From Gammaproteobacteria bacterium (GTDB lineage Bacteria; Pseudomonadota; Gammaproteobacteria; Pseudomonadales; Oceanobacteraceae): 34,115 bases of DNA. The notes below the pieces were generated by a model, which was not told the origin of the DNA, ran no database searches, and was given only the letters and a program-made list of their open reading frames with translations. Positions 15,341-24,485 of this stretch are shown here, in pieces. Numbering within the stretch: position 1 is the first letter of the stretch; each line of letters begins with the position of its first letter. A program made the position numbers and the translations under genes. The stretch lies in assembly GCA_013373125.1 (NCBI GenBank), contig JABXIK010000136.1, positions 1 to 34,115 on the forward strand, given 5' to 3'.

Positions 15341-17980
15341 CTAGCTTACTAGAGTTTTTGTGACAACTTCATAGACATCTTTCGACAAATTACTGCGTGC
15401 AGCAATTTTCTCTAGCGCCTGCTTCATTTGGGTGCAATTAGGCTCCGCAATGCGCTTCCACTTGGTTAATGGTCCCAGTAAACGGGAGGCTATCTGCGGA
15501 TTAAGAGCATCCAGTTCAATAATTCGATCCGCTAACCATTGGTAACCCGCTCCACCCTCTCCATGAAAGTGACGTAAGTTTTGGGCGGCAAACGCTCCCA
15601 CAACCGAACGCACTTTATTCGGGTTCTTAATATCGAACGCTTCGTGACTCAAAAGTTCATTGGCATTTTCGACACCACCACAAGCATCACTAGATGCCTG
15701 CAAAGATAGCCACATGTTCACTACAAGGGCGTCATGCTGCCACTGATCATAGAACTCTTGAAGAGCAATTCGTGCCAAATTTTGATCCTTAGAGCTCACC
15801 AAAGATGACATCGCAGCAAATTGATCTGTCATGTTATCCGCTTGCTTAAACTGCTGCATTGCAAGTTCGGCATAATTCTCCGTTTGAGATGCACACAGGT
15901 ATTGCAAACACAGGTTCTTCAGACTGCGCTGTGCCATGTCTTCTGGTGTTGGTTCATACTCCTTAGTGGATTGGCATTGCTGATAAATACCAAGGAATGA
16001 TGCATTCAATTCATTGGCCAAGGTTTGCTTAACAAACTCTCTTGCCGAAAATAGTGCATGCACATGTGCATTATCTTGTTGCTCAATTAAATATGCCAAA
16101 CTCGGTAGCGACAGCATTTGTGCTTGCATGGCTAAATCATCTTGTAAGCCAGAAAGTAAAGATTTATAGACAGACAATAAACCTGAATCTAGGACAAGCT
16201 CACGCTTAGCTAAGACATCCTGAGATAACGCCAAAATAATATTAGTCGCCAAAGTTTGCCCAGCATCCCAACGATTAAAGCCATCCGTGTCATGGGCCAT
16301 CAAAAATTGCAGTTGTTCCGCTGTGTAATCGTAATGCAATTTCACTGGTGCACTAAAGCCACGTAAAAAGGATGGCACGGGCTTTGTTTTAACGCTGGCA
16401 AACTCAAATGTTTGTTCAGCTTGAGTTAAATTTAAAACTTGGGTTTTAGCATTAAATGCGTGATCACTGCACGTTAACTCAATATCACTTCCATCTTCAC
16501 CCAATAAACCCAAGGCAAATGGAATATGATATGGCAACTTCACCTTGGTTTCAGGGGTTTCTCGACAGGTTTGCTTTACGGTTAAGCGATAAACTTGAGC
16601 GGATGCATCATACTCATCGCTTACCCATAACTCAGGTGTGCCTGCTTGATGATACCAATTTCTAAATTGGGTTAAATTAACACCACTGGCATCTTCCATG
16701 GCCTTAACAAAATCTTCCGTTGTCACCGCTTGACCATCATGACGATCGAAATAAAGGTCAGATCCTTTACGAAAGTTATCCGCACCTAAAATATTATGAA
16801 TCATACGCACCACTTCGGCGCCTTTTTCATAAATGGTTAGGGTGTAAAAATTCGATATCTCAATAAACGATGCAGGCAAGATTGGATGTGCCATTGGGCC
16901 GGCATCTTCGGCAAATTGAGAGGTTCTTAATAGAGACACATCATCAATGCGTTTAACCGTACGCGAACCCATATCCGCAGAGAACTCCGAATCACGGAAT
17001 ACAGTGAAACCTTCCTTTAAACTTAACTGAAACCAGTCACGACAGGTGACTCGGTTACCCGACCAGTTATGAAAATACTCATGGGCAACAATGGCTTCGA
17101 TACGCTGAAAAGTCGCATCGGTTGCCGTTTTGGGATTTGCTAACACACACGAAGAATTGAATATATTCAAACTCTTGTTTTCCATAGCGCCCATGTTGAA
17201 TGCATCAACGGCCACAATATTAAATATATTCAGATCGTATTCGCGACCGTAAACCTTTTCGTCCCATTTCATTGAACGTTTCAATGCGCCCATAGCAAAG
17301 TCGCACTTATCGATATTTTGCGGCTCAACATAGATACGAAGGGTCACATCTTCCCCTGACATGGTGGTAAACGTGTCTTCGATGTGTTTCAAGTCACCTG
17401 CCACCAAGGCAAATAAGTAACACGGTTTTTTATGAGGGTCATGCCACGTTGTTTTGTGTCGACCATCTGCTAACTGCTGAGTATCGGTTAAATTACCATT
17501 GGACAATAACACCGGATACTTGGTTTGATCGGCCGTAATGGATACCGTATACACACTCATGACATCAGGGCGATCCAAGAAATAAGTGATACGACGGAAA
17601 CCTTCTGCTTCGCATTGCGTACAAAACATGCCAGAGGATTTATATAAACCTTCTAGCGCGGTATTTTCGTGGGGTTTAATCTTGGTTTGTATTTCTAAAA
17701 TAAATTCATTTGGTAATTTTGTAATAGTCAACGATTCATCTGACGTTGAATATTGTGTCTCTTCTAAAACTTGGCCATCCACTTTCACAGAGATTAGTTC
17801 GAGATCTTGACCGTTTAACACCAACTCGCTGTTATCTTGCGTGGTGCGTTTCATGGTCAAGTTTGATGATACAAGCGTGTAATCATCATATATATCAAAT
17901 GCTAATTGAGTATCCAGAATCTCAAAGTTTGGGGCACTGTAATCTTTTAAATAAATGGCTTTCGGTTCTGCGTTTTTCAT
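15341..17980 (-). CDS. pepN: Aminopeptidase N (M1 family)
   Basis: The 879-residue cytoplasmic zinc aminopeptidase trims N-terminal residues from peptides in protein turnover. The GAMEN substrate-recognition motif occurs as GAMENKSLNIF. The zinc site is HEYFH at 300-304 with the third ligand Glu323 in SLKEG; Glu301 is the general base. The four-domain length matches E. coli PepN (about 870). It is the last gene of the nadK operon, 20 bp after the DUF2797 gene, and is followed by a strong hairpin. There is no signal peptide, consistent with a soluble enzyme. Confidence 0.97.
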   Translation of the reverse strand: MKNAEPKAIYLKDYSAPNFEILDTQLAFDIYDDYTLVSSNLTMKRTTQDNSELVLNGQDLELISVKVDGQVLEETQYSTSDESLTITKLPNEFILEIQTKIKPHENTALEGLYKSSGMFCTQCEAEGFRRITYFLDRPDVMSVYTVSITADQTKYPVLLSNGNLTDTQQLADGRHKTTWHDPHKKPCYLFALVAGDLKHIEDTFTTMSGEDVTLRIYVEPQNIDKCDFAMGALKRSMKWDEKVYGREYDLNIFNIVAVDAFNMGAMENKSLNIFNSSCVLANPKTATDATFQRIEAIVAHEYFHNWSGNRVTCRDWFQLSLKEGFTVFRDSEFSADMGSRTVKRIDDVSLLRTSQFAEDAGPMAHPILPASFIEISNFYTLTIYEKGAEVVRMIHNILGADNFRKGSDLYFDRHDGQAVTTEDFVKAMEDASGVNLTQFRNWYHQAGTPELWVSDEYDASAQVYRLTVKQTCRETPETKVKLPYHIPFALGLLGEDGSDIELTCSDHAFNAKTQVLNLTQAEQTFEFASVKTKPVPSFLRGFSAPVKLHYDYTAEQLQFLMAHDTDGFNRWDAGQTLATNIILALSQDVLAKRELVLDSGLLSVYKSLLSGLQDDLAMQAQMLSLPSLAYLIEQQDNAHVHALFSAREFVKQTLANELNASFLGIYQQCQSTKEYEPTPEDMAQRSLKNLCLQYLCASQTENYAELAMQQFKQADNMTDQFAAMSSLVSSKDQNLARIALQEFYDQWQHDALVVNMWLSLQASSDACGGVENANELLSHEAFDIKNPNKVRSVVGAFAAQNLRHFHGEGGAGYQWLADRIIELDALNPQIASRLLGPLTKWKRIAEPNCTQMKQALEKIAARSNLSKDVYEVVTKTLVS

Positions 17981-18000
17981 GATTTATCCTTAATCCGCCA

Positions 18001-18825
18001 TTAACATTCGATGGATACTAAATAAGAGGTGTATTTTCTTAAATTGATCACACCGCTATCTAGAATCAAATACTGACCCTTAATCCCCATTAACTTGCCT
18101 TCTGCAATCGGGTTTTTATCCAAGTTAAAACTCGTCACCTTAGTTGGGTATTGCGACACAGGGTACGAAAACGCTTGCTCTTCACCATCGTAAATCAACT
18201 GCACCGCCTGTAAGCCATAATGAGATTGAATTTCTTCGATCTCTTCATGGCACATTTCAAATAACTCGTCACGCTTAGCTGCCAAATCTAATACATCGGC
18301 ATCTTGTTTCAGCAATGTCCGCCAATTGGTTTTATCGGCCACATGCTGCTTAAAGATGACCTCTAATAATCCCGAAAGCTGACGCGTTGCCACGCGAGCA
18401 ATAGGCATGGCCTGCATCGCGCCTTGATCCAACCAACGTGTTGGAATCTGACTGTGACGCGTAATCCCTACCTTGATGCCAGATGAGTTTGCAAGATAGA
18501 CAATATGATCCTGCATGCAAAACTCTTCACCCCACTTAGGCTCACGACAAGTACCCTTATCGTAATGACATTTTTCAGGGCTCATAATGCACGTATCGCA
18601 TTGTGCAAGACGTGAAAAACATGGGTAGCAATAACCTTGGGAAAAACTTTTCTTACTGGCTCGACCACAAGCTTGGCAATGAATTTCACCTAGGTACTCT
18701 ATACGTATCGGCTGACCTAACTTTTCATTTAGTTCTATATACTGATCGTCTAATCGTATTTGGTAAGCCGCCACATCTGCATCGGCAGAAATGGCCATTT
18801 TTTTTAAGTGACCTTGGTAAATCAT
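18001..18825 (-). CDS. DUF2797 zinc-cluster protein
   Basis: This 274-residue protein belongs to DUF2797. Cysteine pairs CQACG, CYPC and CDTC, then further cysteines up to KGTCREP and EEFC (about 50-105), suggest one or two zinc sites. After them, IVYLANSSGIKVGITR with a downstream Arg resembles a GIY-YIG nuclease core, although I cannot confirm a full catalytic set. The remainder is alpha/beta without clear motifs. Its biochemical activity is not known to me. It stands between DUF1315 and pepN in an operon order shared with pseudomonads, so the linkage is old. Confidence 0.85.
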   Translation of the reverse strand: MIYQGHLKKMAISADADVAAYQIRLDDQYIELNEKLGQPIRIEYLGEIHCQACGRASKKSFSQGYCYPCFSRLAQCDTCIMSPEKCHYDKGTCREPKWGEEFCMQDHIVYLANSSGIKVGITRHSQIPTRWLDQGAMQAMPIARVATRQLSGLLEVIFKQHVADKTNWRTLLKQDADVLDLAAKRDELFEMCHEEIEEIQSHYGLQAVQLIYDGEEQAFSYPVSQYPTKVTSFNLDKNPIAEGKLMGIKGQYLILDSGVINLRKYTSYLVSIEC

Positions 18826-18846
18826 AAATCCCGTGATCCGTTATTT

Positions 18847-19104
18847 TTATTTGATAATTTTTAGAGGCTGAACGTCGTCTTGCGCGGCTTTCTTTTTACG
18901 CTTATTAGTCATGTCCACATAACCAACACGCTCTGTTTCAGCGATGTTATGTAAATGCTCATAACGGATCATCGCCTCTAAAGTGTGCTCTTTTTGTGCT
19001 GGTGTCACCGCACGACCATCACCCCAACGGCCCAACTCCAACGCCTGTTTCATGTTGTTGTAAATTTCTGGCGTCATAGACGCAATCAAATCATCAATAT
19101 TCAT
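18847..19104 (-). CDS. DUF1315 (YeaC-like) small protein
   Basis: This 85-residue protein starts MNIDDLIASMTPEIYNNMK and contains ALELGRWGDGRAVT, the core of the DUF1315/YeaC family. The start is fixed by family length and by an ATGA overlap with the stop of the rhomboid gene. The frame stays open for another 63 codons upstream, but that part is the antisense-like shadow of the rhomboid gene and reads as an unlikely protein. It is probably cytoplasmic, with a lysine-rich tail. The role is unknown. Confidence 0.88.
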   Translation of the reverse strand: MNIDDLIASMTPEIYNNMKQALELGRWGDGRAVTPAQKEHTLEAMIRYEHLHNIAETERVGYVDMTNKRKKKAAQDDVQPLKIIK

Positions 19105-19907
19105 ACACTGTCTTTTTTCAAAAATACGTAGCTGATTACAAAAATCACCACACCACCAAGCAATCCACTCAAATGTGCGGCATTTGCCATATTGCCCAAG
19201 CCCACCATGGCAAAAAAGGGTGTATAACCCAACGCCATCCAACCGACGGCTAAATATAAGAATCCATTGGCTATCCCTAACGGCTTGATCCATTTCTGAT
19301 AACAGAATGCAAAACCAATGAGTCCATAAACGATTCCGGATAAACCGCCAAATAGCGGCCCAGATGCCAATAATTGACTGTAATTACTAATCAATGCCAG
19401 TAACACAATCAACACGGCATAACCCAATTTAGGCACAATGCGTTCAAGTACTGAGCCTAAATACCAAAGAGACAAACTGTTAAATACCAAATGCTCAATA
19501 CTGAAGTGTAAAAACACCGGACTAATACTGTGCCAAATTAAATCTGCACCAGAATACGCAATCCATGCTCTTGGGTAATATTGCAATTGAGCGATGAAAA
19601 AATACTCGGCTCCCTGCTCACCTAGTTGCGTTAAAAACGCAACGACTAAGCTCACCACAATAAGCGCAACAGTAATGGGCAATTGCTTTAGGTTTTTACG
19701 GGTCAAAGTATGCTGTGATTGATGATCTATCGCCCTCTGATATTGCTGGTACGCATTGCGCACTGCATCCACCCACTGAGCTTGCTCAACCCACAGTTCT
19801 TTAGCGTCTTGTTCTTGGCGTACCTCATATCCCATACCCTGTTGCTTTAACTGCTCCAACAAAGGTTGTATGGGGTACTCATCCAGACAGCGGCACACAA
19901 AATACAT
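19101..19907 (-). CDS. Rhomboid intramembrane serine protease (GlpG-like)
   Basis: This 268-residue protein has a cytoplasmic N-terminal domain (1-75) like the GlpG NRho domain, then about six membrane helices. Catalytic Ser190 lies in GGLSGIVYG and His245 in AAHLSGLLGG, forming the Ser-His dyad of rhomboids. Rhomboids cut membrane-spanning substrates within or near the bilayer. It is third in the nadK operon, 3 bp after the metallophosphoesterase gene, and its stop overlaps the DUF1315 start. It differs from the rhombosortase at 23710-24306, which lacks the N-terminal domain and has the GASGVLHG motif. The substrate is unknown. Confidence 0.92.
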   Translation of the reverse strand: MYFVCRCLDEYPIQPLLEQLKQQGMGYEVRQEQDAKELWVEQAQWVDAVRNAYQQYQRAIDHQSQHTLTRKNLKQLPITVALIVVSLVVAFLTQLGEQGAEYFFIAQLQYYPRAWIAYSGADLIWHSISPVFLHFSIEHLVFNSLSLWYLGSVLERIVPKLGYAVLIVLLALISNYSQLLASGPLFGGLSGIVYGLIGFAFCYQKWIKPLGIANGFLYLAVGWMALGYTPFFAMVGLGNMANAAHLSGLLGGVVIFVISYVFLKKDSV

Positions 19908-19910
19908 AAA

Positions 19911-20876
19911 TCAGTCTTCTTTGCGCTCGACCCGAGTCCAGCAGAATTTATCAGGGTCCAATCGAGTCTCATCATCCATACGATACGCCACTAGGCGACC
20001 GTATTTCACTGCACTGTAATCCAAACAAGCAATGTTATGTGTTATCGGCCCTGGAATCCCTTTCATCCAATAATGTCCAATAAACAAGGGCTTTTCATCA
20101 GGCCCGTAATATAACAACTGTTTGCGATCGGCCTTAGTTATGGCGCGTTCTGCAATGTCTTCAGGTAATGGGTCAGGCTGAAATACGATATCATCGTAAA
20201 ACTCCGGTTCTTTCTCCCAGAACTTAGTCCTGAAAAAATGACGCACAAACCCATCTTTTGCCGTAATGCTACGCCCTTCTGGCAACTTCAGAGCCGTGCC
20301 GCGAGTAAGTCGATCCACCAGCTGCCCTTCGAACGAATCCCGATCCATGGACGCATGTAGAAACTCTTCATCCATGTAGTTACGCCCGTAACGACCTTTC
20401 ATTTCACTGATGAGCTGATGGTCCCAACATGCATGCACTGCACGAAAGTGTTCAAATTCTTGATACAAAGGCAGCGTTAAAAACCACGCTAGATAATCAC
20501 GCCACTCTTGAGGATACGGTTCAAACTGGCGCATGGTTTCTTCTACGATGAAAGAATTTCGCGAAGTATGTTCACGCAGATACGGATGCTCAGATCCCGC
20601 ACGTGAAGGTGTACAAAATGCCAGTACATTGTATTCATGGTTGCCCATAATGAGATGAGCATGTCCATGCTCCACCATGTCTCGCACAACGTTTAATGCC
20701 AGACGGATATTAGGGCCACGATCCACAATATCGCCGATAAAGACCACTTTACGACCTTTAGGGTGCTGGTAGATCCCATTTATCTTGCGATAGTCCATTT
20801 GCTCCAACAAATGGCAAAGGGTCTGACCACAACCGTGCACATCGCCAATTAGGTCATAGCCTTGCACCGCCGCCAT
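19911..20876 (-). CDS. Calcineurin-like metallophosphoesterase (PrpE/ApaH-like)
   Basis: The 321-residue enzyme has all main metallophosphoesterase blocks: DLIGDVHG (Asp12, His14), VFIGDIVDRGP and MGNHEYN, which bind two metal ions. The arrangement and GDVHG start recall the diadenosine tetraphosphatase/protein-phosphatase branch, but the protein is longer than ApaH or PrpE owing to a middle insertion (about 90-230). It could hydrolyse Ap4A-type nucleotides or phosphoproteins; I cannot decide. Only 1 bp separates its ATG from the nadK stop, so the pair is coupled. Co-expression with NAD kinase makes a nucleotide substrate attractive, but this is inference. Confidence 0.88.
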   Translation of the reverse strand: MAAVQGYDLIGDVHGCGQTLCHLLEQMDYRKINGIYQHPKGRKVVFIGDIVDRGPNIRLALNVVRDMVEHGHAHLIMGNHEYNVLAFCTPSRAGSEHPYLREHTSRNSFIVEETMRQFEPYPQEWRDYLAWFLTLPLYQEFEHFRAVHACWDHQLISEMKGRYGRNYMDEEFLHASMDRDSFEGQLVDRLTRGTALKLPEGRSITAKDGFVRHFFRTKFWEKEPEFYDDIVFQPDPLPEDIAERAITKADRKQLLYYGPDEKPLFIGHYWMKGIPGPITHNIACLDYSAVKYGRLVAYRMDDETRLDPDKFCWTRVERKED

Positions 20877-20877
20877 A

Positions 20878-21762
20878 TTAGGCTTCTCCGTATTGGGTCG
20901 CCCAACCTAACTTGGTACGACACGTTTCATAGAAGTCATGGTCAATCGGATGAATCAAGCGCGCCTTATGAGCCATCTTACGAATGGTTACGGTATCGCC
21001 TGGTGCGGCGGTGATATGTACCTGACCGTCGCAACTGATTTGCGGGTAAACATCAATATCTTCGCTGATGGTGATTTTCACTTCACTGTTGGCATCGATC
21101 ACGATAGGACGGCTACTCAAGGTGTGTGGGAACATAGGCACCAAGGCCACCGCATCCAGTTTAGGGTGCATAATAGGACCACCACCACTTAACGCATAAG
21201 CCGTCGAACCAGTAGGCGTACTCACGATCATGCCGTCACTGCGTTGATGGTATACAAACTGTCCTTCAATACTTAAATCAAACGCAATCATACGGGCGGA
21301 TTTACCGGGATGAAGAATCACGTCGTTTAAGGCCTCACCGTAACCGATCGGTTCACCATTACGCTTCACTTCCGCTTCTAACAAGAAGCGACGTTCGGTA
21401 ATGTATTCCCCTTCCAATACCTGTCTAACCTTTTCTTCAAGATTATCTGGGCTGATATCCGTTAAAAAGCCCAAACGACCTCGGTTCACACCTAGAATAG
21501 GCACATTAGACTTCACCAAGGCTCGGGCTGCCCCCAGTAGACTACCGTCACCACCCACTACGATCACCAAATCACAAATTTCACCCATCATTTTAGGGCT
21601 ACACACTTGCAAACCGTGACCCATCATCACTGAGGCTATTTGCTCTTCCAGAATGATGTTGATACCTTCATCCGCTAAAAAACGACGCAAACGCTTAATG
21701 GTTTCGATCACCTTTGCGCTGTTTAAACGGCCGATGATGCCAACATTACGAAATTCATCCAT
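20878..21762 (-). CDS. nadK: NAD kinase
   Basis: This 294-residue enzyme phosphorylates NAD to NADP using ATP. GGDGS (70-74) is the hallmark ATP-site motif with Asp72; LNDVILHPG follows, and the glycine-rich TPTGSTAYALSGGGPI forms the second conserved region. The whole chain reads like Pseudomonas NadK, including the end KLGWATQ. It is the first gene of the operon continuing to pepN. It is divergent from the DUF1853 gene across about 80 bp that hold an inverted repeat and possible divergent promoters. The ribosome-binding site is weak. Confidence 0.97.
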   Translation of the reverse strand: MDEFRNVGIIGRLNSAKVIETIKRLRRFLADEGINIILEEQIASVMMGHGLQVCSPKMMGEICDLVIVVGGDGSLLGAARALVKSNVPILGVNRGRLGFLTDISPDNLEEKVRQVLEGEYITERRFLLEAEVKRNGEPIGYGEALNDVILHPGKSARMIAFDLSIEGQFVYHQRSDGMIVSTPTGSTAYALSGGGPIMHPKLDAVALVPMFPHTLSSRPIVIDANSEVKITISEDIDVYPQISCDGQVHITAAPGDTVTIRKMAHKARLIHPIDHDFYETCRTKLGWATQYGEA

Positions 21763-21792
21763 TTGAATACCACAAACCTAAATTTGAATATG

Positions 21793-21817
21793 GGCTGTTT
21801 ATACCATAATTACAGCC
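21793..21817. promoter_or_regulatory. Inverted repeat in the nadK/DUF1853 divergent control region
   Basis: GGCTGT and ACAGCC form a 6-bp inverted repeat separated by 13 bases, in the gap between the two divergent starts. The minus strand has TGGTATAAA, a possible extended -10 for nadK, inside the repeat. TTGAAT at 21784-21789 is a weak -35 candidate for the plus gene. The spacing does not fit a LexA box. It could be an operator for an unidentified regulator. Confidence 0.3.
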
Positions 21818-21841
21818 ATAATTGGACTTAAGAAACAGGCC

Positions 21842-22777
21842 ATGTATTATCAAACTCCGCAAGTTCGGCATCTGGCATGGAGCCTATTTAGCCCTCCCAT
21901 GGCCATTATCTCAGAAGCAAAGCCCTTGGTGGTCGATGCCAATCCCATTACCCTAAATTGGCTGAATACATTGGATAATAACCCTGAGCCTTTATTAACT
22001 TACCTCTCCACACAGAATAGCCGCTTACTGGGCAGCTATTTTGAATGTTTATGGCAGTTCTTTTTTCAATACGCACCTCATTGGCAGTTACTAGCCCATC
22101 ACATACAAGTCAGGGATCAAAGTAACACGCTAGGAGAGCTCGACCTTGTGGCGCAAAATTGCACCTCTAACTCCCCAATACATGTGGAATTGGCCGTTAA
22201 ATTTTATCTATATGACCATATGTCTAGAGAGCAAGGCCTCAGTGGATTTCTTGGCCCGCAAAGTCATGACCGCTTAGATTTAAAACTGAACAAATTACAG
22301 CACAAGCAACTGCCGTTCTTGCATCATCCCAACACCCAAGCGCGATTACAGGAACTGAATATTCCTTTCCCTGACTCTCAGCTGTTAGCGCTTAAGGGAT
22401 ATTTATTCAAACCTTTCTCGCAAGACTCATTTCCTCAAAATGAGATGATTCATTCAGATTGCCCCAATGGCACCTGGTTACACCAAAAACACAGCCAGAC
22501 TATATTTGCCGAGCATAACGCTTGGGTAATCTTGCCAAAACTAGAATGGCTTGGCCCGTATGCGTGTTCTCTGAATCCAGAAAAACAAAACTTGGCTGTG
22601 TTAACTAGGAAACAAGCACAAATAGCTGTAGAGCAACACTTTAAAAGCAGTGAATACCCTTATGCACTCATGCTTGCAAAATTAAGGAAAAGTGAGAATT
22701 TTTATGAAGAGATCGATCGCTTTATGCTGGTGCAAGATCAATGGCCGCGACCGGTAAAAACAAAAAAGAAAACCTAA
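21842..22777 (+). CDS. DUF1853 family protein
   Basis: The 311-residue protein matches DUF1853 in its start (TPQVRHLAWSLFSPP) and in the central block RLLGSYFECLWQFF ... LGELDLVAQN ... HVELAVKFYL. The core with spaced acidic residues, ELDLV and then a ELAVKFY, resembles the PD-(D/E)xK nuclease fold (D, ExK-like pattern), so a nuclease is possible but unproven. It is probably cytoplasmic. The stop overlaps the stop of the opposing barrel gene by four bases. It is divergent from nadK. The biological role is unknown to me. Confidence 0.82.
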   Translation: MYYQTPQVRHLAWSLFSPPMAIISEAKPLVVDANPITLNWLNTLDNNPEPLLTYLSTQNSRLLGSYFECLWQFFFQYAPHWQLLAHHIQVRDQSNTLGELDLVAQNCTSNSPIHVELAVKFYLYDHMSREQGLSGFLGPQSHDRLDLKLNKLQHKQLPFLHHPNTQARLQELNIPFPDSQLLALKGYLFKPFSQDSFPQNEMIHSDCPNGTWLHQKHSQTIFAEHNAWVILPKLEWLGPYACSLNPEKQNLAVLTRKQAQIAVEQHFKSSEYPYALMLAKLRKSENFYEEIDRFMLVQDQWPRPVKTKKKT

Positions 22778-23655
22778 AAAGAAATACTCGGGCGCAACAC
22801 AAACGCCGTATTCGATTCTTCTAATGACAAAGGGCCGGAATACTTTGCTCTTGTCTCACGCACAAAACCAATACCGAATGAAAATACCCAGCCTTTCTCG
22901 GTGATGGGTATTTTTTTATCTATGATGAGTTGCTGGCCAATGGTTTTACCACTGGATTGATCCACACGGTACTTAAATTCAATGCCGCCATTTTTCACCC
23001 AAGAATACACATCCCCATTTTCTTCAACACGCTCGCGCTTCAATGCCACATAAAATTCATCGGTAACAAATGGGTTGTCGTGTACTTTGGCCCCTATACG
23101 AAAGGACCAACTCAACAATCGCCCTTCGGTAATACGATCACCTTTTAATTTCCATTCAAATTCCCCCCAACGATCTTGCACCAACTCATTTTTACGAATG
23201 TGCAAATGACCGTAGCTGGCTAAATATCCCATAAAGCCTTTACTTTGGGATTCTGTATCTCCTTTGGTTTTGTACTTCACCATGTTGCCTAGAAAGATCG
23301 AAAGCGCGTAAGGTTCTTCAAAACCCGCGGTAACCACTTCAACCAAATTAAGCTTACGTGTGACCGTCATATCTTCGTAGGTATCTTCTGCCTCATCACT
23401 TTTGAGCACCACACCCAAAATGGGCATAGGATTCACACTGGCTTCAAGTAGGAAAAATCGAGGAAGGTAAGAACTAAAGAAGAGATCTGCATACACCTGA
23501 GCTTCCGAGCGCTCACCCAGTTCAGGTATGGGGGAATCATCTAGGGTTTGGTAATAAGCGATGTTGCTGTAATAAGGGTCAACTTCATACTCCCATTCTC
23601 CAGCCGACACAATGATCGACCACAGCCCCCCCAATATTAAACAACCAAATCTCAT
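22774..23655 (-). CDS. Probable outer-membrane beta-barrel protein (unrecognised)
   Basis: I do not recognise the family of this 293-residue protein. The first 18 residues (MRFGCLILGGLWSIIVSA) form a signal peptide, and GGGGAG-like sequence six bases upstream supports the start. The remainder alternates aromatic and hydrophobic with charged residues in many amphipathic strands, with no long hydrophobic helix, and ends in AFVLRPSISF. A terminal Phe is the usual BAM recognition signal of outer-membrane barrels. The length would suit a barrel of about 12-14 strands. It follows the rhombosortase gene by about 54 bp on the same strand, so they may be co-expressed. There is no GlyGly-CTERM tail, so it is not itself a rhombosortase substrate. 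Confidence 0.65.
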   Translation of the reverse strand: MRFGCLILGGLWSIIVSAGEWEYEVDPYYSNIAYYQTLDDSPIPELGERSEAQVYADLFFSSYLPRFFLLEASVNPMPILGVVLKSDEAEDTYEDMTVTRKLNLVEVVTAGFEEPYALSIFLGNMVKYKTKGDTESQSKGFMGYLASYGHLHIRKNELVQDRWGEFEWKLKGDRITEGRLLSWSFRIGAKVHDNPFVTDEFYVALKRERVEENGDVYSWVKNGGIEFKYRVDQSSGKTIGQQLIIDKKIPITEKGWVFSFGIGFVRETRAKYSGPLSLEESNTAFVLRPSISF

Positions 23656-23709
23656 GCTCTCCCCATAGTGACCACAGCAAAACGATCACCTTAAAAGTGT
23701 AGAAGGGAA

Positions 23710-24306
23710 TCATGGGTACATGGGGAATTTCAGCCTGTTTTTTATTAAGAAAATGATGACCACCAACAATCCACACAGGCCTCCTATCAAGTGCGCATCC
23801 ACGTAAACCATACCGCCAATGGCCTCGCTTACGCCTGTGTCTTGGTAATACGGGCTTTGCTCCCAAAACAATTTAGCCACAATAATGGCCATAAGCGCAT
23901 AGCGTCGCCAAAGATCTAAAGCACGACTAAAGTACGCCGCTAAAATAAATAGCCCATGTAATACACCGGATGCGCCCACGTAATAATAGGTTTCTCCGTC
24001 CACTAGAATATAAGCTGATATGAAAAGACTACTTACGAGGTAGAACAAACACCAATAAACTGCTTTGCCTGCTGGGTAAATTAAGGCCAACAAAACGAAC
24101 CCTGCGCCATTCAATAATCCGTGCACCCAACCAAGATGTACAAAGTGCGCACTGAACAAGCGCCAATACTCCCCTTGAGAAATGGCACCTTCATCAAATC
24201 TTAACCAAGGCTTTAACCAAGGATTTAATGCGACTAATCCCAATACAAGCGCGACAAATACCAATGGCCAAATGCTAATAGAAAATCGAAGAAGTAATGC
24301 CAACAT
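23710..24306 (-). CDS. rrtA: Rhombosortase (GlyGly-CTERM processing rhomboid protease)
   Basis: This 198-residue rhomboid-like protein has about six membrane helices. The active-site motif YVGASGVLHGLF (Ser113) with the dyad His172 in DAHLIGGLCG is the typical rhombosortase form; general rhomboids read GxSG without LHG. Rhombosortases cleave proteins carrying a C-terminal GlyGly-CTERM anchor, often type II secreted hydrolases, and free or re-anchor them at the surface. I chose ATG 24306; a TTG three codons earlier is possible. No protein in this window ends in a GG-hydrophobic-Arg tail, so its clients lie elsewhere. Confidence 0.85.
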   Translation of the reverse strand: MLALLLRFSISIWPLVFVALVLGLVALNPWLKPWLRFDEGAISQGEYWRLFSAHFVHLGWVHGLLNGAGFVLLALIYPAGKAVYWCLFYLVSSLFISAYILVDGETYYYVGASGVLHGLFILAAYFSRALDLWRRYALMAIIVAKLFWEQSPYYQDTGVSEAIGGMVYVDAHLIGGLCGLLVVIIFLIKNRLKFPMYP

Positions 24307-24445
24307 GTTATGCAATTCTGGAATAAAAAATCACTGTAACAGGGAGATTTGTAGAATGCCAATGCATTGGAAAGAACAGCAAGCACAAAACAAAGCCGAC
24401 TATCGAACTTCCTGACTTTGTTTTGCCCTGCCTTTATAAAATCTA

Positions 24446-24465
24446 GCAAGCTTTAATCAGCTTGC
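24446..24465 (-). terminator. Weak candidate terminator after rdgC
   Basis: GCAAGCT and AGCTTGC form a perfect 7-bp stem around a 6-base loop, 20 bp past the rdgC stop. On the minus strand TAGATTTTAT follows, so the U-tract is poor. It may terminate partially and let some transcription reach the rhombosortase gene. Confidence 0.4.
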
Positions 24466-24485
24466 CATAAAACACCAAACTATTG

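Noticed and set aside
19105..19293. Longer N-terminus for the DUF1315 gene (63 extra codons)
   Set aside because: It overlaps the rhomboid gene in another frame, and the family starts at the MNIDD methionine, which has an ATGA overlap with the rhomboid stop.
21793..21817. LexA (SOS) box in front of nadK
   Set aside because: CTGT and ACAG are present but 13 bases apart, instead of the 8 that LexA requires.
23585..23866. A minus-strand frame bridging rhombosortase and the barrel gene
   Set aside because: It is a shadow in another frame of two better supported genes, both with signal or membrane features.
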